This document shows, piece by piece, positions 27,984 through 36,498 of a stretch of 64,000 nt of DNA (its first letter is position 1; each line of letters opens with the position of its first letter). The notes under the pieces are model-generated. The model was not told the origin of the DNA and did no database searches. It worked only from the letters and a program-made list of their open reading frames with translations. The position numbers were made by a program, and so were the translations under genes. Source of the DNA: Nostoc sp. 106C. Its GTDB lineage: Bacteria > Cyanobacteriota > Cyanobacteriia > Cyanobacteriales > Nostocaceae. The stretch covers positions 62,001 to 126,000 of the forward strand of contig NZ_MTAW01000114.1 in assembly GCF_002154725.1 (NCBI RefSeq), read 5' to 3'.

Positions 27984-28197
27984 CTTATATCCCAATACAG
28001 TTCAGTTAAGAAAATTCATTGACAACAAAGTTCAGAAATAATTACTAAACAAAAAACCGAACAATTATTTTGGAGGGGGCTTGGGGGACGCAACCGTCCC
28101 TCAATCGGGGGTTTGGGGGAGAATCCCCCAAATCTTGGTTTTTGTTCGACAGATGAGAACTCTTATCACCTTAACTGAACCGTATTGACTTATATCC
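27984..28197. mobile_element. MITE-like element, 196 bp, second family, with 9-bp TSD
   Basis: CAATACAGTTCAGTTAAG (27993-28010) is matched by CTTAACTGAACCGTATTG (28170-28187), 18-bp terminal inverted repeats with one mismatch. CTTATATCC flanks it at 27984-27992 and 28189-28197, a perfect 9-bp duplication if the A at 28188 belongs to the element. The interior contains hairpins of GGGGGA/TCCCCC type around 28070-28130. No transposase. The ends differ from family A, so it was mobilised by a different transposase. Confidence 0.8.
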
Positions 28198-28345
28198 AGA
28201 GGCAGAAGCTTAAACTACCTGGAGATAGATGCTTATAAAAGAAAAATGATTAGATAATACCGAAGTTTGCAGTTAAATAGATACATCAAAAGCAAAATAT
28301 CCTTAGCGCTACAAACCTTTATTCTCTAAAAACTTAAATCTTTTT

Positions 28346-30274
28346 ATGGTACAGACTCCCCCATCTCAATTCTCTTCAGAGCAATACAAAGTAGATGCAC
28401 CCAATGAAGAAGTAGAAAATATAATACAATCACCACCATCAGAGACAGAAATTAATTTAGAATTCCTCTACACTAGGGATATTGAGTTTCGTCAGGAAAC
28501 TATTTACTTTATCGTGGTCGATCGCTTTCATGATGGCGATCCAAATAATAGCGAAGGTATCAACTCAGAACTGTACGATCCAACCGGACAAGATTGGGGA
28601 AAGTACTGGGGTGGAGACTTACAAGGTGTAATTGATAAATTAGATTATTTAAAAAATATGGGAGTCACAGCCATTTGGTTGACTCCATTGTTTGAGCAAG
28701 TTGAAGAGTTATTTGTTGGGAATGCTGCCATACATGGCTATTGGACAAAAGACTTTAAGCGGCTCAATCCTCGCTTCATTGCTGAAGGAGAAAATCCTTC
28801 TTTAAACGCAACTCAAGAAACAAGAGATACAACATTTGATCGCTTGATTACAGAGCTACACAAGCGCAACATGAAGTTGGTGCTGGATATTGTGTGCAAC
28901 CATAGTACACCTGATACTAGTGGTAGCAAAGGTGAATTATATGATGATGGTGTGAAAATTGCTGACTTCAATGATGATGTGAATCATTGGTATCATCATT
29001 ACGGCGAAGTGCAAAATTGGGAAGATGACTGGCAAGTACAGAATTGCGAATTAGCTGGTTTAGCAACTTTCAATGAAAATAATAGCGAATATCGTGAGTA
29101 CATCAAATCAGCAATTAAACAATGGCTAGACAGAGGTGTTGATGCACTGCGCGTAGATACTGTCAAGCATATGCCAATTTGGTTTTGGCAAGAATTCACT
29201 GGTGATATGTGCAATCACAAACCAGATGTATTCATTTTTGGTGAATGGATTTATAGCAATCCCAGTGACGATCGCTCTGTGGAATTTGCTAATAACTCTG
29301 GGATGACAATCCTAGACTTTGGTTTGTGTGTGGCGATTAGAGCCGCATTGGCACAGGGTTCAGAAAACGGATTTCATACAATTCAATATATCTTTGACCA
29401 AGACCATCGCTACAGTGGGGCAACAGAGTTAATTACTTTTATCGATAACCATGATATGTCTCGCTTCCAATCGCTGAACCCCGATCCAGCGATGTTGAAG
29501 GTTGCGATCGCCTTAATTATGACTTGTCGTGGTATTCCCTGCATCTATTACGGTACAGAACAATATCTGCATAACGATACCGATGGCGGTAACGATCCCT
29601 ACAATCGCCCGATGATGGAGAAGTGGGATAATGATACTGAGATTTATCGTTACGTTAGACTACTATCTGGTTTGCGACGACTCAATCCTGCCATATCAAT
29701 GGGTAGCCACTGGCAAAAGTATTTAACAGAAAATGTTTATTGCTACGTGCGCCGCTATCGTGACTCTTTGTGCTTTGTCGCCTTGAATCGTGGCGGAGAA
29801 GTTACTCTAGAAGAAGTAGAGACAGAACTACCTGATGGCGAACATACCTGTGTAGTAACTCGTAACAAGTATGAAGTCAAAGATGGCAAGATTCAAAACT
29901 TGGTACTTGAAGAACGAGGAGTGATTGTTTTTAGCCACGTTGGGGAAAGAATTAAAGCACAGACAATTGTACGCGTGCAATTAAATGGCGTCCAAACTCA
30001 ACCAGGTGAAATCATCGTTGTCACCGGAGACTGTCCAGAGTTGGGTAACTGGGATATTAGCAAAGCCTATCCCCTAGAGTACATCAACACCAATACCTGG
30101 TTTGCGGAGATTCCGTTTAATGAGAGTACAGGTAAGTTAATTAGTTACAAATATGCCATGTGGCGTGAAGGGCGATCGCCCCTGCGCGAAAATACTGTAC
30201 CCCGTCGTTGGGTAATTGCCAAAGAAGGCACAGTCAAATGGCGGGATACCTGGACATCGGGAAGAGAATCGTAG
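28346..30274 (+). CDS. GH13 alpha-amylase-family enzyme with C-terminal CBM20 starch-binding domain
   Basis: A 642-residue protein without a signal peptide, so probably cytoplasmic. After a ~40-residue acidic N-terminus comes a GH13 (beta/alpha)8 barrel. Catalytic residues are readable: nucleophile Asp271 (DALRVDTVKH), acid/base Glu300 (VFIFGEW), Asp370 (FIDNHDMSR), with conserved region I at DIVCNHS. A C-terminal beta domain follows, then a CBM20 module (about 540-640: VRVQLNGVQTQPGEIIVVTG, PELGNWDISKAYPL, YKYAMWREG). This order resembles cyclodextrin glucanotransferases and maltogenic amylases. Hydrolase versus transglycosylase cannot be decided. It likely acts on glycogen or maltodextrins. 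ATG start; a hairpin follows the stop. Confidence 0.9.
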   Translation: MVQTPPSQFSSEQYKVDAPNEEVENIIQSPPSETEINLEFLYTRDIEFRQETIYFIVVDRFHDGDPNNSEGINSELYDPTGQDWGKYWGGDLQGVIDKLDYLKNMGVTAIWLTPLFEQVEELFVGNAAIHGYWTKDFKRLNPRFIAEGENPSLNATQETRDTTFDRLITELHKRNMKLVLDIVCNHSTPDTSGSKGELYDDGVKIADFNDDVNHWYHHYGEVQNWEDDWQVQNCELAGLATFNENNSEYREYIKSAIKQWLDRGVDALRVDTVKHMPIWFWQEFTGDMCNHKPDVFIFGEWIYSNPSDDRSVEFANNSGMTILDFGLCVAIRAALAQGSENGFHTIQYIFDQDHRYSGATELITFIDNHDMSRFQSLNPDPAMLKVAIALIMTCRGIPCIYYGTEQYLHNDTDGGNDPYNRPMMEKWDNDTEIYRYVRLLSGLRRLNPAISMGSHWQKYLTENVYCYVRRYRDSLCFVALNRGGEVTLEEVETELPDGEHTCVVTRNKYEVKDGKIQNLVLEERGVIVFSHVGERIKAQTIVRVQLNGVQTQPGEIIVVTGDCPELGNWDISKAYPLEYINTNTWFAEIPFNESTGKLISYKYAMWREGRSPLRENTVPRRWVIAKEGTVKWRDTWTSGRES

Positions 30275-30286
30275 AAATATAAAATC

Positions 30287-30322
30287 AAGAGTGAGGGAAC
30301 AAAATTTTCATCCTTCACTCTT
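30287..30322 (+). terminator. Terminator-like hairpin after the GH13-CBM20 gene
   Basis: AAGAGTGAGGGA (30287-30298) pairs with TCCTTCACTCTT (30311-30322), 12 bp with one mismatch, 12-nt loop, followed by CATTTTCC. It sits 13 bp past the stop at 30274. Confidence 0.55.
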
Positions 30323-31113
30323 CATTTTCCTCTACCTCCCTTGTTTTTACCAAATAAAAGTACGATTTTATAAAACTTTTACTCAGAATATATATAATCT
30401 TCTAAATTAAAAGCACAAAGTTTAAATTATGCTTTTCATAAGCGGATCATAGCCAGCTTAATTGATATAAAACATAATTTTTACAACCTCAATATTTGCT
30501 GCTGAAACTACAATGTTAAACTAGTATTTTTACTATCTTTAATATTCTTCAGCTTTAAAAATACTTGATATTTTAGTAAAAAACTGGAATTAAATATAAA
30601 TTTTGTGAAAAAAGCTCTCAATTAATTTGACATTAAGTAGAAATTTACTGTCCAATAATAATTAATTCATCATAATAAAGGCTCACATAATAATCATCCG
30701 AAAAAAAACTTAGATATTGTTATTGCTTAACCTATATCCAGCGGGAGTATCCACTTTTGGAAGAAATACCAAGCGATTAGAAATCGCGGCTAGAAAAACC
30801 AAATTCACCTGCGTGGATTATATTGAGCTTTAGCCCCAGACTTCTAGTCTGAGGAGCTATTTGCCAAAAGTGGATGCACCCTATCCAGCAAATAATCATG
30901 TTTGTTTTGCTAAAAATGAGAATGACTATGTAGTGGGTTAATACTAACTACCATTTGATTATTTAAAATTACCAAATTTAAATCAATTAGGCACTATTAA
31001 AGATTAATTTAGTGCCTAACTTTTAGTGCCTTTTTGAGGCATTAGTTATCAACGGCAATGAGTCCAAAAAACTCTCTTTTGGACTTATTGATGTTCGGTT
31101 AACTAAAAATAAA
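30323..31113. other. A/T-rich intergenic region with one insertion-like element and a hairpin
   Basis: About 790 bp without a gene. It contains the 139-bp element at 30735-30889 and a hairpin TTAGGCACTA/TAGTGCCTAA (30987-30996 with 31010-31019, 13-nt loop) about 95 bp before the next ATG. The hairpin is followed by a second AGTGCC copy and could be a leader structure. Confidence 0.6.
30735..30889. mobile_element. MITE-like element, 139 bp, family A-related ends, with 8-bp TSD
   Basis: The element proper is 30743-30881. Its ends GGGAGTATCCACTTTTGG and CCAAAAGTGGATGCACCC are 18-bp inverted repeats with two mismatches. TATCCAGC flanks both sides (30735-30742, 30882-30889), a perfect 8-bp duplication. 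The termini follow the same GGGAGYATCC / GGGTGCATCC asymmetry as the two longer copies at 15282 and 27558. The interior differs and contains the dispersed-repeat-like stretch AGCGATTAGAAATCGCGGCT. Confidence 0.8.
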
Positions 31114-34100
31114 ATGTTAAATTCTCCAAATCTAGGAAACCCTTCTTTTGATCTGGGAACATATACTTCTTTAAATGATATCTCTGGTGTACGCGACAAG
31201 ACTATTCTAGGTAACGAGCTGATGTTATCAGGGGCGCAGCTTGAATCCTCTAGTAGCCAGAATTTGGTTTTTATTGATGGTGCTATTGCCAACAACTTTA
31301 GTCTGACTAAAAGCTTTCGTGATGCAAAGGTGTTCACCCTCAATCCCAACCTTGATGGTGTAGCACAGATTGCTGATGTTCTTGCTGATTACACAAATGT
31401 TGCGAGTGTACATATTGTCTCCCACGGTAATGTTGCGGATGTGGCATTAGGCAACACTCATTTGAATTTACAGAACCTCAGCTTATACAACAGTGCTCTC
31501 AAAAGTTGGAGTCATGCTTTTACTGAAGATACTGATGTGTTGTTCTATGGCTGTAATGTAGGAGCAGGCACTCAAGGACAGTCATTTATCCAGCAGCTTA
31601 GTCAATTAACTGGTGCGGATATTGCTGCCTCAAATAACCTTACAGGTAGTTCCCAGTTCGCGGGAGACTGGAATTTAGAAGTGACAACTGGCAGCATTGA
31701 GAGCATCGGTGTCCTAGATAAAGCCGCTATTGCAGATTATGACGGTGCTAACCTTGCAAGTATTGATGATGGTTTGATTGCTCGCTGGCAATTTGATGAA
31801 GGTAGCGGTCTGACAGCAACTGATACTATTCAGAGCAACAATGGCACCCTGTTAAATAACCCTCAGTGGTCTAGTGGCAAGGTTAACGGCTCTTTACGAT
31901 TTGATGGAGTAGATGATTATGTAAGCGTGCCTAGTAATCCTAGCCTCAATCTGAATGGTGGGACATTCACCCAATCGCTATGGATTTATTCCAACATTAC
32001 AGATAATGGCTATCATGGCGTTCTCGGCTATCAACCAGGAGGCGCAGTTAATCAGCGCTACCCAGGCATTTGGGTTTATAACCAAACACAAATTCATGCT
32101 GGTTTTGGAGATGGTAGCAACTGGAACGCTTTTAGCACAGGAAATGTCCTCAAACCGAATTCTTGGAATCATGTAGCTACAACCTTTGACGGCACAACAT
32201 ACAAAGCTTATGTAAATGGCCAAGAAGTTTACTCAACTAATAACTTTGCCGGACGCAAACCTTATGCAACTCAACAATTAAATATTGGACGAGTTGATAA
32301 CTACTTTGCTGGGCAAATTGATGATGTGCGCATTTATAATCGCGCCCTCAATGCTGCTGATATTGCCACCTTGGCACAGCTTGGGACACCCACTGCCACC
32401 CCCGGTGTAATTAGTGTGGAAACCAATACTATCGCTGTCAATGAAGCTGATAGCAGTGCCACTGTTACCGTACTTCGACAACAGGGAAGTGATGGTACGG
32501 TAACGGTTGACTATCAAACAGTTGATGGTTCTGCTACTGCTGGTGCAGACTACACCAGACAATCAGGGACGCTAACATTTGCTCCTGGCGAAACCCGCAA
32601 ATCTGTAACGATTCCAATCCTAAATGACAATCTGCCAGAACCGAATGAAACTTTTGATTTTGCTATTAATAACATCACTGGTGGAGCCACTCTATTAGCA
32701 CCTCAAACCGCTGAAATCACAATTGTAGACAATGAGAATAGCACTGGTTTGGTGGGTTATTGGAAGTTAGATGAGACTACTATTGGTGCCACCGTCGTTG
32801 ATTCATCGGGTTTTAACAATAATGGCAACCACGTCAATATCACCTCACCAAGCGGTCCGACAACGAAAGTTCCTTTGTTAAACTTTGCTGATCCCAACAG
32901 TTTGACATTTGACGGAGTAGATGACTACGTTAATCTGCCTAGTAATCCTAGCCTCAATCTGAATAGTGGGACATTTACACAATCAGCGTGGATCTATTCC
33001 AACATTACAGATAATGGCTATCATGGCGTTCTCGGCTATCAACCAGGAAATGCAGTCAATCAGCGCTATCCGAGCATTTGGATTTATAACCAAACACAAA
33101 TTCATGCTGGGTTTGGGGATGGTAGTAACTGGAACGCTTTTAGCACAGGAGATGTCCTTAAACCAAATTCCTGGAATCATGTAGCCACATCATTTGACGG
33201 CACCACATACAAGGCTTATGTGAATGGACAAGAAGTATACTCCACCACTCAGTTTGCCGGACGTAAACCCTATGCAACTCAACAACTAAATATTGGGCGA
33301 ATTGATAACTACTTCTCTGGACAAATTGATGATGTGCGCATTTATAATCGTGCCCTCACTGCTGCTGATATTACTACCTTGGCACAACTTGGGACACCTA
33401 CTTCTAGCCCTGGTGTAATTGGATTAGAAACTAGCACTATCAATGTCAATGAAGCGAATGGCACTGCCACTGTCACTGTACTCCGAAAACAGGGAAGTGA
33501 TGGTACGGTCACGGTTGACTATCAAACAGTTGATGGTTCTGCTACTCCTGGTGCAGACTACATCAGACAATCAGGGACGCTGACCTTTGCTCCTGGTGAA
33601 ACCCGCAAATCTGTAACGATTCCTATCCTAGATGATAGTCTCACAGAGGGAAATGAAACTTTTGGCTTTGCCATTGACAACATCACTGGTGGGGCGACTC
33701 TATTAGCACCCCGGACTGCTCAAATTACGATTGTAGACAATGAAAATGTCTCAGGACTGGTGGGGTATTGGAAGTTAGATGAGACTACTATTGGTGCCAC
33801 CGTTGTAGATTCATCGGGTTTTAACAATAATGGCAGCCACGTCAATATCACCTCACCTAACGGTCCCACAACGAAAGTCCCCCTCTTAAATTTTGTTGAC
33901 CCTAACAGTTTGACCTTTGATGGGGTAGATGACTACGTGAATTTACCCAGCAGTCCGACACTGAATTTGAGCAATGGTACATTTACTGAATCAGTATGGA
34001 TCTATTCCAACATTACAAATAATGGCTATTATGGGGTTCTTGGTTATCAACCAGCTGGCGGCAATGCTCAGCGTTACCCAGGAATTTGGGTGTATAACCA

Positions 34101-35694
34101 AACACAAATTCATGCTGGTTTTGGGGATGGTACTAACTGGAACGCGTTCACCACAGGAAATGTCTTGAGGCTCAATGCCTGGAACCAAGTGGTCACAACG
34201 TTTGACGGTACTACATACAAGGCTTATGTGAATGGGCAGGAAGTTTACTCCACCAATGACTTTGCTGGACGCAAACCCTATGCAACTCAACAACTAAATA
34301 TTGGGCGCGTTGATAACAACTTCTCTGGGCAAATTGACGATGTGCGAATTTATAACACAGCTTTAGGAGCAGCAGAGATCCAGCAGCTATACCAAGCTCA
34401 ACCTGTGACGGAGCAGAAGCAGTTATTCACGGATACGGTTATATCTGGTTTAGTACAACCAACAGCTATAGACTGGACACCTTCTGGACAGCTACCTGAT
34501 GGACAGCTAATGTTTGTTGCCCAAAAGAGTGGAGTGGTCAGAGTCTTCAAAAATGGTTCTTTACTACCAACTCCTTTTATCGATATTTCTCAACAGGTTA
34601 ACAATGTTAGCGATCGCGGTTTGCTAGATATTGCTGTTCATCCGGATTTCATTCACAATCCCTATGTTTACTTGCTGTTTACCTACGATCCTCCAGAAGT
34701 TTACCAAAACACTGGTTTAGCAGGCCCAGACCAGGAAGGAAATCGAGCTGGTCGCCTGATTCGAGTCACAGCTGATGCAAGCACAAACTATACTACCGCT
34801 ATACCTGGTAGTGAAGTTATCCTGCTTGGTAAAAATAGTACCTGGAATAATTTCAATGGATTTGTTAACAGCACAGTAGAATTTAACGAACCTCCAGCCG
34901 GGATTCTACCAAATGGGCAAAATATCCAAGATTTCCTTGCTGGCGATAGTACAACTCACTCCATTGGTACGGTGAAATTTGGGCCAGACGGCGCACTCTA
35001 TGTCAGCAATGGAGATGCAACTTCCTACAACCAAGTTGACCCCCGTACATTTCGTGTTCAAGATATTGATAACCTGTCTGGTAAGATTTTGCGTATTGAC
35101 CCCTTGACTGGTCAGGGTCTGCCAAATAATCCCTTCTATAATGGCGATCCTAACAGTAACCGTTCCAAGGTCTACCAATATGGATTGCGGAACGCTTTCC
35201 GTTTTACCATCGATCCTCAAACCGGACAAGTTTATATCGGTGAAGTAGGTTGGACTCAGTGGGAAGAAATCAATGCAGGCGGACCAGGGGCAAACTATGG
35301 TTGGCCCTACTATGAAGGAGGTAGTGGCGTTAGCTTACAGACTAGTGGCTACAAAGATTTATCCCAATCCCAAGCTTTTTATGCTAGTGGGCAAACAACG
35401 ACACCAGCTATTTATGCTCTTAACCATAGTACTAGTGGAATTAACGCTATTATCATGGGTGACCTTTACACAGGAACTGCATATCCCCAACAGTATTGGG
35501 GCGACTTGTTCTTCAACGATTTAGGTCAAGGTATCGTCCGTAATCTCAGCTTTGATTCGGCTGGGAACGTTACATCAGTGGAAACTTTTGCTACGAATGC
35601 TCAAATTGTGGTGCAGATTAATATGGGCCCTGACGGTAACTTATACTTTGTTGATTTAGATAATGGTTCAGTTGGTCGCTGGCGGTTTGCCTAA
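31114..35694 (+). CDS. Giant DUF4347 / LamG / Calx-beta / glucose-sorbosone dehydrogenase protein
   Basis: A 1526-residue protein. Order: DUF4347-type N-terminal domain (about 48-205; LVFIDGAI, VHIVSHG, VLFYGCNVGAG); LamG 1 (225-420); Calx-beta 1 (430-542); LamG 2 (546-755); Calx-beta 2 (766-878); LamG 3 (882-1092); and a C-terminal glucose/sorbosone dehydrogenase beta-propeller (1103-1526; LMFVAQKSGVVRVFKNG, LLDIAVHPDF, GPDGALYVSNGD, YGLRNAFRFTIDPQTG, GWPYYEGG). DUF4347 proteins are typically large cell-surface or exported proteins, usually without a classical signal peptide, and none is visible here. LamG and Calx-beta modules suggest carbohydrate/Ca2+-dependent adhesion. The LamG/Calx-beta block repeats with an exact 1008-nt period. 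A terminator follows. Confidence 0.85.
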   Translation: MLNSPNLGNPSFDLGTYTSLNDISGVRDKTILGNELMLSGAQLESSSSQNLVFIDGAIANNFSLTKSFRDAKVFTLNPNLDGVAQIADVLADYTNVASVHIVSHGNVADVALGNTHLNLQNLSLYNSALKSWSHAFTEDTDVLFYGCNVGAGTQGQSFIQQLSQLTGADIAASNNLTGSSQFAGDWNLEVTTGSIESIGVLDKAAIADYDGANLASIDDGLIARWQFDEGSGLTATDTIQSNNGTLLNNPQWSSGKVNGSLRFDGVDDYVSVPSNPSLNLNGGTFTQSLWIYSNITDNGYHGVLGYQPGGAVNQRYPGIWVYNQTQIHAGFGDGSNWNAFSTGNVLKPNSWNHVATTFDGTTYKAYVNGQEVYSTNNFAGRKPYATQQLNIGRVDNYFAGQIDDVRIYNRALNAADIATLAQLGTPTATPGVISVETNTIAVNEADSSATVTVLRQQGSDGTVTVDYQTVDGSATAGADYTRQSGTLTFAPGETRKSVTIPILNDNLPEPNETFDFAINNITGGATLLAPQTAEITIVDNENSTGLVGYWKLDETTIGATVVDSSGFNNNGNHVNITSPSGPTTKVPLLNFADPNSLTFDGVDDYVNLPSNPSLNLNSGTFTQSAWIYSNITDNGYHGVLGYQPGNAVNQRYPSIWIYNQTQIHAGFGDGSNWNAFSTGDVLKPNSWNHVATSFDGTTYKAYVNGQEVYSTTQFAGRKPYATQQLNIGRIDNYFSGQIDDVRIYNRALTAADITTLAQLGTPTSSPGVIGLETSTINVNEANGTATVTVLRKQGSDGTVTVDYQTVDGSATPGADYIRQSGTLTFAPGETRKSVTIPILDDSLTEGNETFGFAIDNITGGATLLAPRTAQITIVDNENVSGLVGYWKLDETTIGATVVDSSGFNNNGSHVNITSPNGPTTKVPLLNFVDPNSLTFDGVDDYVNLPSSPTLNLSNGTFTESVWIYSNITNNGYYGVLGYQPAGGNAQRYPGIWVYNQTQIHAGFGDGTNWNAFTTGNVLRLNAWNQVVTTFDGTTYKAYVNGQEVYSTNDFAGRKPYATQQLNIGRVDNNFSGQIDDVRIYNTALGAAEIQQLYQAQPVTEQKQLFTDTVISGLVQPTAIDWTPSGQLPDGQLMFVAQKSGVVRVFKNGSLLPTPFIDISQQVNNVSDRGLLDIAVHPDFIHNPYVYLLFTYDPPEVYQNTGLAGPDQEGNRAGRLIRVTADASTNYTTAIPGSEVILLGKNSTWNNFNGFVNSTVEFNEPPAGILPNGQNIQDFLAGDSTTHSIGTVKFGPDGALYVSNGDATSYNQVDPRTFRVQDIDNLSGKILRIDPLTGQGLPNNPFYNGDPNSNRSKVYQYGLRNAFRFTIDPQTGQVYIGEVGWTQWEEINAGGPGANYGWPYYEGGSGVSLQTSGYKDLSQSQAFYASGQTTTPAIYALNHSTSGINAIIMGDLYTGTAYPQQYWGDLFFNDLGQGIVRNLSFDSAGNVTSVETFATNAQIVVQINMGPDGNLYFVDLDNGSVGRWRFA
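31902..34370 (+). repeat. Three in-frame tandem segments with an exact 1008-bp period
   Basis: Corresponding positions in the three LamG modules are 31981, 32989 and 33997 (the TGGAT.TATTCCAACATTAC motif), exactly 1008 bp (336 codons) apart. Long stretches are nearly identical between copies, for example the ACCAAACACAAATTCATGCT and TATGCAACTCAACAA blocks, including at third codon positions. This points to recent duplication or gene conversion. Units 1 and 2 each include a Calx-beta module; unit 3 ends after LamG. Confidence 0.85.
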
Positions 35695-35716
35695 TCAATC
35701 TAATTAGTCTTTTGAT

Positions 35717-35746
35717 AAATCCCTAGTAAATCGCTGGGGATTTTTT
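35717..35746 (+). terminator. Rho-independent-like terminator after the giant DUF4347 gene
   Basis: AAATCCC (35717-35723) pairs with GGGATTT (35737-35743) around a 13-nt loop, followed by a run of six T (35741-35746). It lies 22 bp past the stop. Confidence 0.65.
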
Positions 35747-35902
35747 GATGTAGCGATCGCTATTGAACAAGTTTTTTTGCTGACACAAGAGTTTGCGATC
35801 GCCTGTTTTCAGAAAGCGTGCTGCTTCAAATATTTCCTATTTCTGTCCTCTTTGTTGAATAAAGTACCTTTTATTTGCAGTCATTTAATTTATTAAAAAA
35901 AC

Positions 35903-35943
35903 AGATACACATAGATAATTTATTTATATATCTATGTGTATCT
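35903..35943. repeat. 14-bp perfect inverted repeat
   Basis: AGATACACATAGAT (35903-35916) and ATCTATGTGTATCT (35930-35943) pair exactly with a 13-nt A/T loop. It could be a second terminator or a repeat; no T-tract follows on the + strand beyond TATTG. Confidence 0.5.
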
Positions 35944-36240
35944 ATTGTTTGTAAGCGGCTGAAGTTCCATATATCTGTAACACATTTGCCATCACTTTGA
36001 TACAAAAGATATTTAAAATTATATTTAATCTTAATATTTAACTTAAGCACTGGGTATTAGTACTATTTTTTTCGCCGTATGATACCTCTTCGGGTAGATG
36101 TAAAAACTAGCATTTTTCTTACACAGTAGTAGTTTCCGGTTGATTTAGGAAATATTTAGTTAGCTTTTACCTTGGAATTCAAAATTCAAATTAAGGCTAT
36201 CCATCAGCGAATCTTGGGGCTGGCAGCGTGGAGATTTGAT

Positions 36241-36474
36241 ATGAAAAAACATCAGGAACATCAAGATGAAAATCCACTTCCGACCAAATTTACAGATAAA
36301 TCACAGAGAAAGTTTGGCAGAACAGAACTGTATCTTCTCCTATTACTACTTTTTGCCGGGATTACTGTAGATACTTGCTTCAACCATCACCAACTCCCTT
36401 GGAAATCATCCGATGGTAATGTAACTAGTGAATTTAAAGCAGGGAGTGCGATCGCTCCCCCCAGCAGTAACTAA
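36241..36474 (+). CDS. Small single-span membrane protein upstream of the ClC gene
   Basis: A 77-residue protein. A charged N-terminus (MKKHQEHQDENPLPTKF), then one transmembrane helix (about residues 28-45, ELYLLLLLLFAGITVDTCF), then a short polar tail. I use the ATG at 36241; an upstream frame start at 36172 would add 23 residues without support. It ends 24 bp before the ClC gene on the same strand, so the two are probably cotranscribed. The coding-like composition and close linkage support a real gene, but I know no family. It could be an accessory subunit or simply a co-expressed small protein. Confidence 0.5.
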   Translation: MKKHQEHQDENPLPTKFTDKSQRKFGRTELYLLLLLLFAGITVDTCFNHHQLPWKSSDGNVTSEFKAGSAIAPPSSN

Positions 36475-36498
36475 CTTTCCTTTGATGGTAGTTGTTTA

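Larger units (their letters stand above)
26895..28345. other. 1.45-kb gene-poor region: PPK2 remnant plus two insertion-like elements
   Basis: No intact gene. In order: about 260 bp with nothing recognised; the PPK2 C-terminal remnant (27153-27371); a 276-bp family A element with a 9-bp duplication (27549-27842); a second element with a different terminus and its own 9-bp duplication (27984-28197); and about 150 bp upstream of the amylase gene. Open frames at 27546-27887 fall inside the repeat and are not genes. Confidence 0.7.
35695..36240. other. Intergenic region with terminator and a second large hairpin
   Basis: About 545 bp without a gene. It has the terminator at 35717-35746 and a 14-bp perfect stem (35903-35916 with 35930-35943). 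The rest is A/T-rich, and presumably includes the promoter for the small membrane protein and ClC genes. Confidence 0.6.

Noticed and set aside
31902-34370. CRISPR-like or VNTR array
   Set aside because: The 1008-bp repeats are protein-coding and in frame, with no spacers; no CRISPR repeats were seen anywhere in the window.
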